From positions 267,796-331,795 of the forward strand of contig JAIUPA010000034.1 in assembly GCA_020161665.1 (NCBI GenBank): a stretch of DNA of 64,000 nucleotides. Reading direction: 5' to 3'. Source of the DNA: Pseudomonadota bacterium. Its GTDB lineage: Bacteria > Pseudomonadota > Alphaproteobacteria > Rhizobiales > Rhizobiaceae. A model generated the notes under the pieces. The model did not search any database. It was not told the origin of the DNA and saw only the letters and a list, made by a program, of their open reading frames with translations. Positions 47,998 to 58,119 of the stretch are shown here, piece after piece. Positions within the stretch are counted from its first letter, which is position 1. Each line of letters starts with the position of its first letter. Made by a program: the position numbers and the translations under genes.

Positions 47998-48759
47998 TCA
48001 GCAGGTCGCTTTGCCGCAGCTGCGCAGGTTAGCGATCTTCGCATTGAACGCGTCCAGGCCATAGGCGCCGGGCAGAAGTTCGTCGCCGATAATGTAGGCC
48101 GGGGTGCCGTTGAAGCCGAGCTGCATGGCCAGCACATGCGTGGCCTGCTGCGTTTCGGTGTTCGGATTGGTCTTCATCGTCTCGCGCAGTTTCGCTTCGT
48201 CAATGCCGAGCGATACGGCGGCTTCGATGGCCTTTTCTTCGTTGGCGCGGCCGCGGCCACCCATGACCTTCAGGAAGAAGGGCGCGGACTTGTCCGGGGC
48301 GATCTTGTGAACGGCATCGGAAACTTTGTGAGCCGCATCCGAATCCGGGCCGAGCACCGGCCATTCCTTCAGGATGAAGCGAACATCATTGTTCTTGTCG
48401 AGAATGTCCTGCATCACCGAGAGGTTCTGTTTGCAGTAACCGCAATTGTAGTCGAAGAACTCGACAATCTCGATCTTGCCCTGCGGGTTGCCCATCACGA
48501 TGTCGACCGGCGAATTGAAGATCAATTCCTTCTGGCCATCCAGCACCGACTTGGCCTGTTGATTGCGCTGGTCGTCCATCTTTTTCTGGTAGGCATCCTG
48601 AACTTCAAGGAGCACTTCAGGATTCTCGATCAGATACTGGCGAATGATCTCGCCCATTTCCTTCTTTTCGGAATCCGAAAACGCCGCGGCGGGCAGGGCG
48701 GAGCCGACAAGCGCCATGGCAAGGACCGGGGCTGCGACGGCGTGGGCAATTCTCTTCAT
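47998..48759 (-). CDS. DsbA-family periplasmic thioredoxin-like protein
   Basis: A 253-residue exported thiol oxidoreductase or disulphide isomerase. Signal peptide about residues 1-26 (APVLAMALVGSALPAAAFS); a Com1-like N-terminal helix region (EIIRQYLIENPEVLLEVQDA) is followed by the thioredoxin fold with active site CGYC (in YNCGYCKQNLSVM) and cis-proline in FNGTPAYIIGD. A C-terminal pair, RSCGKATC, may form another disulphide. Monocistronic on the minus strand. Confidence 0.92.
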   Translation of the reverse strand: MKRIAHAVAAPVLAMALVGSALPAAAFSDSEKKEMGEIIRQYLIENPEVLLEVQDAYQKKMDDQRNQQAKSVLDGQKELIFNSPVDIVMGNPQGKIEIVEFFDYNCGYCKQNLSVMQDILDKNNDVRFILKEWPVLGPDSDAAHKVSDAVHKIAPDKSAPFFLKVMGGRGRANEEKAIEAAVSLGIDEAKLRETMKTNPNTETQQATHVLAMQLGFNGTPAYIIGDELLPGAYGLDAFNAKIANLRSCGKATC

Positions 48760-48958
48760 GGCGTTCTACTCGTTCCGGGGCTGTTTGCGGCAGGAGGCAA
48801 GCGGCAAACCTAATTCAGTTGCAAGGGTGACGAAACAGCAAATAATTGCGCATCGCTCATTGTGAACACAGCCAGAATGCGGCAATTGTCGGGCCAAAAT
48901 CCCGAATGCACAGCAACTGTTTGTGAGCGATGCATTTTCCCCAAAAGAGGATAATCAA

Positions 48959-50119
48959 GTGATAACGCCTTCCCGCCGCTCTGCCGTTGAACCTTTTCAC
49001 GCGATGGACCTTCTGGCCGAGGCCACCAAGGAACGCGCGGCCGGCAAGCCGGTGATTTCGCTGGCCGTCGGACAGCCCTCGCATCCCGCTCCGACAGCGG
49101 CGCGGGCGGCCGCTGCCAAGGCGCTGGAAGATGGTCGCATTGGCTACACGGACGCACTTGGCCTGATGGCGCTGCGCGAAGGCATTGCCGCCCATTATGC
49201 CACGCGTCACGGCGTATCGATCGACCCGCAGCGTATCGCGGTCACGACCGGCTCTTCGGCGGGCTTCAATCTGGCCTTTCTGGCGCTCTTTGATGCGGGC
49301 GATCAGGTGGCGATTGCCCGTCCGGGCTATCCGGCCTATCGCGCCATTCTCGGGGCTCTGGGGCTGAAGGTTATTGAAATCGCCGTTGATGAAAGCACGG
49401 GCTTTACGTTAACGCCGGAAAGCCTTGAGGCCGCCGAGCGCGAAACCGGACAGCCGATCAAGGGCGTGTTGCTGGCAAGCCCGGCGAACCCGACCGGCAC
49501 GGTCACGGGCAGGCTGCGGCTGAAAGCGCTCGCCGACTGGTGCTCGGCGAGGGGGGCAGCCTTCATCTCCGATGAAATCTATCACGGGCTGACATTTGCG
49601 GGCGAGGAGACGAGCGCGCTGGAATTCACCAACGACGTGGTCGTCATCAACTCCTTCTCTAAATATTATTGCATGACGGGCTGGCGTATCGGCTGGATGG
49701 TGCTGCCGGAAAACATGGTGCGCCCCATCGAATGCCTGGCGCAGAGCCTTTACATCTCGGCACCGGAACTGTCGCAGGTGGCGGCACTGGCCGCACTTGG
49801 TGCGACGCGGGAGCTCGATGTCTACCGTCAAGCCTATGCCGCCAATCGCGAGTTTCTGCTGAAGGCGCTGCCCGAGATCGGCCTGTCTTTGCTTTCGCCG
49901 ATGGATGGCGCGTTCTACGCTTATGCCGATGTGAGCACCCTGACGAACGACTCCATGGGCTTTGCCAAGCGCATGCTGGCGGAAATTTCGGTGGCCGCGA
50001 CCCCCGGCATGGATTTCGACCCGCTTGAGGGCCATCGCGCGCTGCGCCTTTCCTATGCGGGTTCGGAAGCGGAAATCCGCGAGGCCGTGCGGCGAATAGG
50101 CGAATGGCTGAAACGCTGA
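48959..50119 (+). CDS. class I/II pyridoxal-phosphate aminotransferase
   Basis: A fold-type I aminotransferase of 386 residues. The Schiff-base lysine is in NSFSKYYCMTGWRIGWM (about residue 237); LASPANPTGTVTGR and ISDEIYHGLTFAGE bind the cofactor. The start codon is GTG 48959, preceded by AAAGAGG eight bases upstream; a GTG at 48923 would lengthen it without an SD site. The substrate amino acid cannot be read from the sequence. Downstream is a small membrane protein. Confidence 0.88.
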   Translation: MITPSRRSAVEPFHAMDLLAEATKERAAGKPVISLAVGQPSHPAPTAARAAAAKALEDGRIGYTDALGLMALREGIAAHYATRHGVSIDPQRIAVTTGSSAGFNLAFLALFDAGDQVAIARPGYPAYRAILGALGLKVIEIAVDESTGFTLTPESLEAAERETGQPIKGVLLASPANPTGTVTGRLRLKALADWCSARGAAFISDEIYHGLTFAGEETSALEFTNDVVVINSFSKYYCMTGWRIGWMVLPENMVRPIECLAQSLYISAPELSQVAALAALGATRELDVYRQAYAANREFLLKALPEIGLSLLSPMDGAFYAYADVSTLTNDSMGFAKRMLAEISVAATPGMDFDPLEGHRALRLSYAGSEAEIREAVRRIGEWLKR

Positions 50120-50206
50120 AATGAATCCATCTTCAGCGGGTTGGCGGCATTTGCGGAATCAATTTGCCAACCACATGAATCAAAGTCTGAACTGTGAGGT
50201 GCTGCA

Positions 50207-50554
50207 ATGTCGCGATTGGGAGTGATCATTCTTTGGGTGGCGTCGATGGCCGTCTTCGCCGGAACCGTGATCTATGGCGCTGAACACCCCGAGGCCCGGG
50301 CGCTCGGCACCCAGACCGGCTCGGTCTTCTATTCGGTCGTCGCGATGATGTCGCTGATCTTGGTGGTTGCGCTGGGCTTCGTGGTCTTCGCCTCGTTCTT
50401 CGTGCAGATGCTTGTCTCGCGCTACGGCGTGGATGAAATCGTCAAGCGCACGGGTGTCCCGCCGTCCTTTCTGCTGTGGACCGAACTTCGCAAGGAATTT
50501 GAGGAATCGGCCCGCAAGCGCGCCGAAATGAATGACTTCTTCCGGCGCAAATAA
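50207..50554 (+). CDS. small membrane protein, unknown function
   Basis: A 115-residue protein with hydrophobic helices at about 4-23 and 42-70 and a charged C-terminus (ESARKRAEMNDFFRRK). Between them is an extracytoplasmic loop of about 20 residues. No family recognised. It is preceded by GTGAGGTGCTGCA and 87 bases from the aminotransferase, possibly on the same transcript. Confidence 0.75.
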   Translation: MSRLGVIILWVASMAVFAGTVIYGAEHPEARALGTQTGSVFYSVVAMMSLILVVALGFVVFASFFVQMLVSRYGVDEIVKRTGVPPSFLLWTELRKEFEESARKRAEMNDFFRRK

Positions 50555-50584
50555 GTCCTGAGCCGTTCTCGTTCGACAAACAAT

Positions 50585-50610
50585 AAGGCCGCCCGAAGGC
50601 GGCCTTTTTC
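50585..50610. terminator. terminator between the small membrane gene and rne
   Basis: AAGGCCGCC (50585-50593), loop CGAA, GGCGGCCTT (50598-50606), then TTTC. The A/T flanks allow use in both directions; rne ends 20 bases away on the other strand. Confidence 0.8.
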
Positions 50611-50628
50611 ATGTGTGGATGGACGAGA

Positions 50629-53511
50629 TCAAAGGAACCCGCGGCGCTGCCACCAACCCGCCTTGCGCGGCTTGTTCGGATCGTCTTCACCGCCCTCGGT
50701 CGGGCTGGACGACTTAACGACCGGCGCGGACGACACGATATTCTCACCGCGATTACCGCGATTGGCCTTGGCGGCATCGTCCGCCGAGGTCTCTTCGGCA
50801 GGCACCTCTTCAACCGGCGCGACGTCAGCCGGGGCCTCGACCTCGATGGTGACGGACGCGGCTTCTTCGAGGCTGGCCTCGATAGCCGTTTCGGCAACCT
50901 CTTCAATCATAGGCTCTTCGACCGGCGATACGGCGACCTTGGCCTTGCGGCTGCGGCGCGGCTTGGGTGCCGGTTCCGACGTCGCCGATTCGATCGCTTC
51001 CTGTGCCGAAGCCGGCTGAGGGGTGACCTCAGAGACGGCCTCGATCATTTCGCCTTCGGTGACGACTTCGCCAGCGGCTTCGGCTTCCGTAACGGCTTCG
51101 CCGCTTTCCTCGCCTTCGGCGGCATCTTCGCCTTCACCCGGCTCAGAACCTTCTGCGCCTTCGGCCCCGTCAACACCGTTGCGGTTGCGACGGCCACCAC
51201 GCTTGCCGCGACGGCGGCGCTTGCGCTTCTGGCTGTCGTCCTTGTCACCGGCGGCCACGGCATCCGTATCGGAGCCTTCGCCTTCGCCCTCGTCTTCATC
51301 ACCGTCAGCATCGCTGCCCTCGGCATCACCCTCGGACGAGGGGCCGTTTTCGGAACCGTTCATTTCACCGTTGCGGTTGCGACGACGACGGCGGCGCTTG
51401 CGCTTGCGACCCTGCTGGTCATCGCCGCTGGCAGTGCCTTCAGCCGGGGCGGCAGACGCCGCGCGGGCAACCGGAACGTCATCCTCTTCCTCATCCGTCT
51501 CCTCCGGAACGAAGTCATCTTCGTCCTCGATGATCTGGATCGGCTGGAACAGGCTTTCAACCTTCACCGGGTTTTCAACCGGCTCGCCCTTGTCGATGGC
51601 GAAATGCTGCGAGCCGATCCCGTCATCGGTTTCGATGAAGATCGCCACGCCGAAGCGCTTTTCGTAATCAACAATGGTGCCGCGCTTGTGGTTGAGCAGA
51701 TAGAGCGCCGTTTCCGGCGTCGTGCGCACGATAATGTCATGCGTCGTGTTCTTGAGCAGGAATTCCTCGATCCCGCGCAGAACATGCAGCGCCACCGAGG
51801 ACTGCGAACGCACATGGCCGGTGCCACCGCAATGAGCGCAGATCTGCGTCGTCGATTCGAGAACCGAGGCGCGGATGCGCTGGCGCGACATTTCCAGAAG
51901 GCCGAAATGCGAGATACGACCGACCTGAATGCGGGCGCGGTCATTCTTCAGGCAATCCTTCAGCTTCTTCTCGACAGCGCGGTTATTGCGCTTTTCTTCC
52001 ATGTCGATGAAGTCGATGACGATCAGGCCGGCAAGGTCGCGCAGGCGAAGCTGGCGCGCCACTTCTTCGGCGGCCTCAAGGTTCGTCTGCAGCGCGGTAT
52101 CCTCAATCGAGTGCTCGCGGGTCGAACGGCCCGAGTTCACGTCAATCGCCACCAGCGCTTCCGTCTGGTTGATGATGAGGTAGCCGCCGGACTTCAGCGT
52201 CACCTGCGGCTGCAGCATCCGGTCAAGCTGGGCTTCAATGCCGGAGCGCGAGAAGATCGGGTGAATGTCGCGGTAGGGCTGAACCACCTTGGCGTGGCTC
52301 GGCATCAGCATCTTCATGAAGTCTTTCGCTTCACGATAGCCGTCCTCACCCGCAACGATGACCTCGCTGATATCCTTGTTGTAAAGGTCGCGGATCGAAC
52401 GCTTGATGAGCGAGCCTTCTTCGTACACGAGGCACGGCGCGGTGGAGTTCAGCGTCAGCGTGCGGACGTTTTCCCAAAGGCGCATCAGATATTCGAAGTC
52501 GCGCTTGATCTCGACCTTGGTGCGGTTGGCACCGGCGGTGCGAAGAATCACGCCCATACCCTGCGGCACTTCAAGGCCACGGGCGATTTCCTTCAGGCGC
52601 TTGCGGTCCTGCGGGTTGGTGATCTTGCGGGAAATGCCGCCGCCGCGTGCCGTGTTCGGCATCAAAACGGAATAGCGACCGGCCAGCGACAGGTAGGTCG
52701 TCAGCGCTGCGCCCTTGTTGCCGCGCTCTTCCTTGGCCACCTGCACCAGAAGGATCTGGCGACGCTTGATGACTTCCTGAATGCGGTACTGCTTGCGCGG
52801 CTTGCCACGCGAGGCGCGGTCCGGAACCTCTTCCATGGCGTCTTCGGCGCCCACGGATTCGATCACTTCCTTCTCGTGCGGGCCGTCATCGTCGTCGTCA
52901 TCATCGCTGGAATTGTCGTGACCGGCATCGGCTTCTTCGGAAATCGTGTCGGCATCGACCATGGCAGCCATGCTGCCACCTGGACCTTCGTCGCCTTCAG
53001 AAGCGGTCTCGTCAGCAACTGCGTCGCTCTTCTTGGCGCGAGCCCGCGTGCGGCGCGGCTTCTTGGCCTTGGCCGGAGCGGCTTCGCCCGAGGCTTCGTC
53101 ATTGCTGACGCCCTCAACGCTGCCCTCGATCACCTCGACGACGCTTTCCTCTTCCTTGACTTCGATAACACCAGCCTCGACCGGCTCGTTGTCGTCGTCA
53201 TGGTCGTGGTCGTCACGGCGGTGCTGCTCGGCTTCGGCGCGCAGCAGGGCCTGACGGTCCGCCAGCGGGATCTGGTAGTAATCCGGGTGGATTTCCGAAA
53301 AAGCCAGAAAACCGTGGCGATTGCCACCGTAGTCAACGAAAGCGGCCTGTAGCGACGGCTCAACACGCGTCACTTTTGCCAGGTAGATGTTGCCGCGAAT
53401 CTGCTTCTTGTGTTCGGATTCGAAGTCGAATTCTTCTATCCGGTTGCCACGGACAACAACGACGCGCGTCTCCTCGGAATGGGAGGCGTCGATAAGCATT
53501 TTATCTGCCAT
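50629..53511 (-). CDS. rne: ribonuclease E with long acidic insertions
   Basis: A 960-residue endoribonuclease that initiates mRNA decay and processes rRNA and tRNA. The N-terminal S1 domain begins IRGNIYLAKVTRVEPSLQAA and is interrupted after the DRQALLRAEAEQHRR segment by about 150 residues of acidic, low-complexity sequence. The catalytic core follows, with GLIVIDFIDMEEKRNNRAVE (DNase I-like acidic site) and the Zn-link CAHCGGTGHVRSQ. The last 350 residues are a disordered Glu/Arg-rich scaffold with arginine blocks (RKRRRRGKRGGRRN). Start ATG 53511. Confidence 0.95.
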   Translation of the reverse strand: MADKMLIDASHSEETRVVVVRGNRIEEFDFESEHKKQIRGNIYLAKVTRVEPSLQAAFVDYGGNRHGFLAFSEIHPDYYQIPLADRQALLRAEAEQHRRDDHDHDDDNEPVEAGVIEVKEEESVVEVIEGSVEGVSNDEASGEAAPAKAKKPRRTRARAKKSDAVADETASEGDEGPGGSMAAMVDADTISEEADAGHDNSSDDDDDDDGPHEKEVIESVGAEDAMEEVPDRASRGKPRKQYRIQEVIKRRQILLVQVAKEERGNKGAALTTYLSLAGRYSVLMPNTARGGGISRKITNPQDRKRLKEIARGLEVPQGMGVILRTAGANRTKVEIKRDFEYLMRLWENVRTLTLNSTAPCLVYEEGSLIKRSIRDLYNKDISEVIVAGEDGYREAKDFMKMLMPSHAKVVQPYRDIHPIFSRSGIEAQLDRMLQPQVTLKSGGYLIINQTEALVAIDVNSGRSTREHSIEDTALQTNLEAAEEVARQLRLRDLAGLIVIDFIDMEEKRNNRAVEKKLKDCLKNDRARIQVGRISHFGLLEMSRQRIRASVLESTTQICAHCGGTGHVRSQSSVALHVLRGIEEFLLKNTTHDIIVRTTPETALYLLNHKRGTIVDYEKRFGVAIFIETDDGIGSQHFAIDKGEPVENPVKVESLFQPIQIIEDEDDFVPEETDEEEDDVPVARAASAAPAEGTASGDDQQGRKRKRRRRRRNRNGEMNGSENGPSSEGDAEGSDADGDEDEGEGEGSDTDAVAAGDKDDSQKRKRRRRGKRGGRRNRNGVDGAEGAEGSEPGEGEDAAEGEESGEAVTEAEAAGEVVTEGEMIEAVSEVTPQPASAQEAIESATSEPAPKPRRSRKAKVAVSPVEEPMIEEVAETAIEASLEEAASVTIEVEAPADVAPVEEVPAEETSADDAAKANRGNRGENIVSSAPVVKSSSPTEGGEDDPNKPRKAGWWQRRGFL

Positions 53512-54161
53512 TGAAAATGTGCTCCTCGACACGAGGAAACGAGAACGGGCCTGCCGCTTGGAGCGACTGGCCCGCTGAAATCATTTGCCATCGTGCCGGA
53601 TAAAGAATGCCCCGCCGGTCGCGCATTTGTTGATAGCGGAAACAAAGCGGGCCGGATGGATGCCACCCTGCCTGTCGCCGTTTCTAACAAGTTCCGCTCT
53701 GCCAACATCAAGGACCAGACGAGAGATGATGACGAAAGACCCCGTTTGCCGGGGCCCGATGAAATGCTCCCTCGGGAGCGTGGACGGTTACCCGTCCTGA
53801 AGATTTTCCGGCCACCGCCGGCTTGCGATCGTGCATGCGGTCGAAGTCCTTTGACGTCGGATGAGGGGCGGATTGCGGGCGCCAGGGCCTCGTCCTGTTG
53901 GCAGCCTGCCGTTTCCTCTATCCCGTCGGTACTTTAACCTAAGTTTGCCTTGTAAGTTTTATCCGTATGAAACGCAAGGGAAAAGCCGCCTTGCCATATT
54001 ATTGATAAAATTGGCAGGCCTAACGATTCGAAGGCATTTTCGGTCGCATGCGGCTAAAACGGGGCTTGTCGGCAGCGCAAACCTCAATATGGATGCAGCG
54101 CGGACGGGGATTCTTGAGGCCGGGCGATTGTTTTGGCGCAAAGCGGCAAGAAGGGATGGGA
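53512..54161. other. gap between divergent rne and amiC with structured leader
   Basis: About 650 bases without a gene. Nearest rne the minus strand carries a hairpin GGGCC...GGCCC (53545-53575) and then three compact hairpins at 53740-53797. The right part is AT-rich (53935-54010) and is the likely location of both promoters. No recognisable coding frame. Confidence 0.5.
53740..53797 (-). promoter_or_regulatory. array of three hairpins in the rne leader
   Basis: Within 58 bases: CCCCG/CGGGG with a five-base loop (53740-53754), GCTCCC/GGGAGC (53766-53779), and GGACGG-ttac-CCGTCC (53782-53797). They fall in the transcribed leader of rne if its promoter lies further upstream. RNase E genes in other bacteria autoregulate through leader hairpins, so I infer a similar role here. 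Confidence 0.5.
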
Positions 54162-55433
54162 ATGCATTTTTCGGCGAAGGTGGCGAAATCGAAGGGACGG
54201 GCTCGGTCGGTTGGCTATCTGCTGCGAATCGCTGCTGTTGCTCTCATCGCGCTTCAGGCGTGGCCGGGTCCCGCACGGGCCACCTCGGTGGACGTGGCAA
54301 AACCGCTCACGGCTTCGGATGCGCGCATCGCAGGCGACCGGGTTCGCACCCGTGTCGTGTTCGAGTTCGACCGGGATTTCGCTTTCTCGACCCATTATGT
54401 CACGCGCCCGGATCGCATCATCATCGATCTTCCCGCCGCCAACTTCTCGCTCCCAGTGGATTCGCTGAAAGGGGCAGGGCTCTTTCAGGACATTCGCTAC
54501 GGCACGATGGATGAAGACAGCGCCCGCATCGTGCTCACCGCAACGAAACCGGCACGCCTGCTCTCCGCCGAGGTCTTGCCGAATGAAGACGGCAAGGGCT
54601 ATCGTCTGACCCTTGAGGCGGAAGCGGTCTCCGCAGCGGACTATGCAAAGCTCGTGGCCGAGCAAAGCTGGACGGCGTCCGGTAAGGGCGACCGCATCAA
54701 CACGCCCGCACCGTCTGGAACGACGACACCGGCGGATGGCCGCTTCGTGGTCGCTGTCGATGCCGGGCACGGTGGCATTGATGCCGGGGCCAGTGGCGTA
54801 ACAACCGGCAAGCCCGAGAAAGAAATCACCCTGGCTGCCGCGCGCGATCTCGTTGAACGGCTCAACAAGGAAGAGGGGATACGCGCTTTTCTGACCCGTG
54901 ACGGCGATGAGTTTCTCTCGCTTTCGGAGCGCGTCAACATTGCCCGCCAGCATCAGGCCCAGCTCTTTGTGTCGCTGCATGCCGATATGTTGAAGCAGAA
55001 GGATATCCGCGGCGCGACGGTCTACACGATTTCGGACAAGGCGTCTGACCGTATGGCTGATGATCTGGCCCACCGCGAAAACCTCTCGGACGAGGTGGCA
55101 GGCGTCAGCCTTCAGGATGCGCCCTCCGGTGTGGCCGACATTCTTCTGGACCTGACACGGCGCGAAACGCAGGCTTTTTCCGTCGCGATGGCGCGTACGG
55201 TCGTCTCATCGTTTGAAGGGCAGGTGGGGTTGATCAACAATCCGCACCGCTATGCCGGTTTCCGGGTGCTGCAGGCCCATGACATTCCCTCGGTGCTGCT
55301 GGAACTCGGCTTCCTGTCCAATCCGGAGGACGAAAAGCTCTTGCTGGACGAGGCGTGGCGCAAGAAAGTTGCCGACCTTCTGGCCGCCGCCGTGGCGCGC
55401 TACAAGGCGGGTGCCATACCCAATGGCGGCTGA
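54162..55433 (+). CDS. amiC: N-acetylmuramoyl-L-alanine amidase
   Basis: A 423-residue exported amidase that splits septal peptidoglycan during cell separation. An N-terminal hydrophobic export signal (about residues 17-40) is followed by an AMIN domain (about 45-160) and an Amidase_3 domain with VVAVDAGHGGIDAGASG, RDGDEFLSLSERVNIA, LFVSLHADM and the catalytic VLLELGFLSNPEDE. ATG 54162 follows AAGAAGGG by six bases; ATG 54156 is too close to that site and upstream starts are arginine-rich. Confidence 0.93.
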   Translation: MHFSAKVAKSKGRARSVGYLLRIAAVALIALQAWPGPARATSVDVAKPLTASDARIAGDRVRTRVVFEFDRDFAFSTHYVTRPDRIIIDLPAANFSLPVDSLKGAGLFQDIRYGTMDEDSARIVLTATKPARLLSAEVLPNEDGKGYRLTLEAEAVSAADYAKLVAEQSWTASGKGDRINTPAPSGTTTPADGRFVVAVDAGHGGIDAGASGVTTGKPEKEITLAAARDLVERLNKEEGIRAFLTRDGDEFLSLSERVNIARQHQAQLFVSLHADMLKQKDIRGATVYTISDKASDRMADDLAHRENLSDEVAGVSLQDAPSGVADILLDLTRRETQAFSVAMARTVVSSFEGQVGLINNPHRYAGFRVLQAHDIPSVLLELGFLSNPEDEKLLLDEAWRKKVADLLAAAVARYKAGAIPNGG

Positions 55434-55649
55434 TGAAAACGGTGGAAGACTGGTCAAAACCGCCAGCCGTCCTAATTTCCTCACATTATAGGGTTTGGAA
55501 GAGCGCATGCTATGGGTCATGAACAGACACGTCCACGCTTTTAGGCCAAGGAGTGCGTTGATGGCTTGCCATTCCGGTTGCGTCGTGCAAAACGCCCCGA
55601 CTGGTAGTAGGATTGTGCTTAATCGCTGGGCGGGGATTCGGTCGAGACC

Positions 55650-58097
55650 ATGATCAGATTGATTGGATATTTCTTCGGGCTGGCCAGCGTCCTGTTTCTC
55701 TGCATTGCAGCAGGCGTGGCAGCGTATCTGGCAAACGTCATGCGCGATCTGCCGGATTACGAGGTCCTGAGCGCTTACGCTCCGCCGGTCACCACGCGTT
55801 TTCACGCTGGTAACGGTGAGTTGATGGCGGAATACGCCAAGGAAAAGCGTCTGTTCCTGCCGATCCAGGCCATTCCGGATCGCGTCAAGGCCGCGTTCAT
55901 CGCCGCAGAAGACAAGAACTTCTACACCCATCCGGGCGTCGACGTTCAGGGTCTGGCCCGCGCCATGGTCAATAACCTGCAGAATATCGGTTCGGATCGT
56001 CGCCCGGAAGGCGCTTCGACGATCACCCAGCAGGTGGCCAAGAACTTCCTTCTGACGGCTGACCAGACCTATTCCCGTAAGGTGAAGGAAGCGATCCTCT
56101 CCTTCCGCATCGAGCGCACCTATTCCAAGGACAAGATTCTCGAACTTTATCTCAACGAGATTTTCTTCGGTCAGAACGCCTACGGCATTGCCAGCGCCGC
56201 ACTCACCTATTTCAACAAGTCGGTGACGGAACTGACCATTGCGGAGACGGCCTATCTGGGCGGTCTCCCCAAGGGACCGAACAATTATCATCCCTTCCGC
56301 CGCACGGAGCAGGCGCTGACACGCCGCAACTACGTGATCGACCGTATGGCCGAGGATGGCTATATCACGCAGGAAGAGGCGGCAGACGCCAAGAAGCAGC
56401 CCTTGGGCGTCAATATGCGCCGCAGTGGGCCGACCTTGGCCGCATCCGAGTATTTTGCCGAAGAGGTCCGCCGTCAGATTATGGACCGCTATGGCGAAAA
56501 GGCCCTCTACGAAGGCGGTCTGTCCGTGCGCACGTCGCTCGACCCGCGCATTCAGGCCATCGCCCGCAAGGTTCTGCAGGACGGGCTGATTGAATATGAC
56601 GAGCGTCGCGGTTTCCGTGGCCCGGTCACCCGTCTCGATGGCACGAAGGAATGGGGCGAGGCGCTGGCTGACGTTCCGTCTTTGCGTGACGTTCCGGAAT
56701 GGCGTCTGGCCGTCGTTCGCGGTGTGACCGCTGATCGCGCCGAAATCGGCCTGCAGTCAGCGCGCGATGCCAGCGGCAAGCTTCCGCCGGAGCGTGAAAC
56801 CGGCGTGATCTTGGCCGAAAACATGCGTTGGGCCTATCGCCAGAGCAACGGCAAGTCGGCCAAGTCGCCGGAAGGCGTGCTGAACATCGGCGATGTTGTC
56901 TTTGTCGAGGATATCGGCAAGGGCAGCGGCAAGTGGCGTCTACGCCAGATCCCGAAGGTGCAGGGCGGCCTTGTGGCCATGGACCCGCACACGGGCCGCG
57001 TCGTGGCCATGGCGGGCGGCTTCTCCTTCGCCCAGTCCGAATTCAACCGTGCAACGCAGGCCATGCGTCAGCCGGGGTCGTCGTTCAAGCCCTTCGTTTA
57101 CGCTGCGGCCCTTGATAACGGCTACACACCCGCATCGGTCATCATGGATGCACCGCTTGAGATCGTCTCCGGCGGGCAGGTCTGGCGTCCGGAAAACTAC
57201 GGTGGTGAATCTGCCGGCCCCTCGACGCTGCGTCTCGGCATTGAAAAGTCGCGCAACCTCATGACGGTTCGCCTTGCTCAGGACATGGGCATGGGTCTGG
57301 TGGCCGAATATGCCGAGCGCTTCGGCATTTACGACAAGATGATGCCGGTTCTGGCCATGTCGCTCGGTTCGGGCGAAACGACGGTCATGCGCATGGTCTC
57401 GGCCTATGCCGTGCTCGCCAATGGCGGCAAGCAGATCAAGCCGACGGTGATCGACCGCATTCAGGACCGCTACGGCAAGACAATCTTCCGTCATGAAGAG
57501 CGCACCTGCGAGGGGTGCAATGCGGCGTCATGGACGGGGCAGGACGAGCCGAACATCGTCGATACGCGTGAGCAGGTTCTCGATCCGATGACCGCTTACC
57601 AGATCACCTCGATGATGCAGGGCGTGATCCAGCGCGGTACGGCCGCTGGCAAGATCAATCTTGACCGCGACGTGGCAGGCAAGACCGGCACGACCAATGA
57701 TGAAAAGGACGCGTGGTTCGTCGGCTATACGCCCGAACTCGTGGCGGGCCTTTATCTCGGTTACGACACGCCGACGCCGCTTGGACGCGGTGCAACGGGC
57801 GGTTCTCTGGCCTCACCGATGTTCAATGATTTCATGCAGGGTGCACTCAAGGGCACGCCGCCGTCGAAGTTTATTGTGCCGGAAGGCATGGTCATGATCC
57901 CGGTTAACCGCAAAACCGGCATGCAGGCCAATCCGGGCGATCCGGATACGATCATGGAAGCCTTCAAGCCCGGCACCGGCCCGGCAGACAGCTTCACGGT
58001 CATCGGCATGGAAGGCACGCTGGCGCCGGAAGAAATTCTGCGCACCTCGCCGCAGGCGCGTCAGGCCGTCGAATCCGGCCCCGGCGGACTGTTCTGA
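55650..58097 (+). CDS. mrcA: penicillin-binding protein 1A
   Basis: An 815-residue bifunctional peptidoglycan synthase. An N-terminal membrane anchor (about 4-26) precedes the GT51 glycosyltransferase domain with AAEDKNFYTHPGVDVQGLAR (catalytic glutamate) and GASTITQQVAKNFLLT. After a linker domain comes the transpeptidase, with SxxK in RQPGSSFKPFVYAAALDNG (about residue 475), and GKTGTTNDEKDAWFVGY (the KTG motif). Class A PBPs of this kind drive polar growth in Rhizobiaceae. A 217-base gap separates it from amiC. Confidence 0.96.
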   Translation: MIRLIGYFFGLASVLFLCIAAGVAAYLANVMRDLPDYEVLSAYAPPVTTRFHAGNGELMAEYAKEKRLFLPIQAIPDRVKAAFIAAEDKNFYTHPGVDVQGLARAMVNNLQNIGSDRRPEGASTITQQVAKNFLLTADQTYSRKVKEAILSFRIERTYSKDKILELYLNEIFFGQNAYGIASAALTYFNKSVTELTIAETAYLGGLPKGPNNYHPFRRTEQALTRRNYVIDRMAEDGYITQEEAADAKKQPLGVNMRRSGPTLAASEYFAEEVRRQIMDRYGEKALYEGGLSVRTSLDPRIQAIARKVLQDGLIEYDERRGFRGPVTRLDGTKEWGEALADVPSLRDVPEWRLAVVRGVTADRAEIGLQSARDASGKLPPERETGVILAENMRWAYRQSNGKSAKSPEGVLNIGDVVFVEDIGKGSGKWRLRQIPKVQGGLVAMDPHTGRVVAMAGGFSFAQSEFNRATQAMRQPGSSFKPFVYAAALDNGYTPASVIMDAPLEIVSGGQVWRPENYGGESAGPSTLRLGIEKSRNLMTVRLAQDMGMGLVAEYAERFGIYDKMMPVLAMSLGSGETTVMRMVSAYAVLANGGKQIKPTVIDRIQDRYGKTIFRHEERTCEGCNAASWTGQDEPNIVDTREQVLDPMTAYQITSMMQGVIQRGTAAGKINLDRDVAGKTGTTNDEKDAWFVGYTPELVAGLYLGYDTPTPLGRGATGGSLASPMFNDFMQGALKGTPPSKFIVPEGMVMIPVNRKTGMQANPGDPDTIMEAFKPGTGPADSFTVIGMEGTLAPEEILRTSPQARQAVESGPGGLF

Positions 58098-58119
58098 TAA
58101 TTGCAAATGTGAAGTGTTA

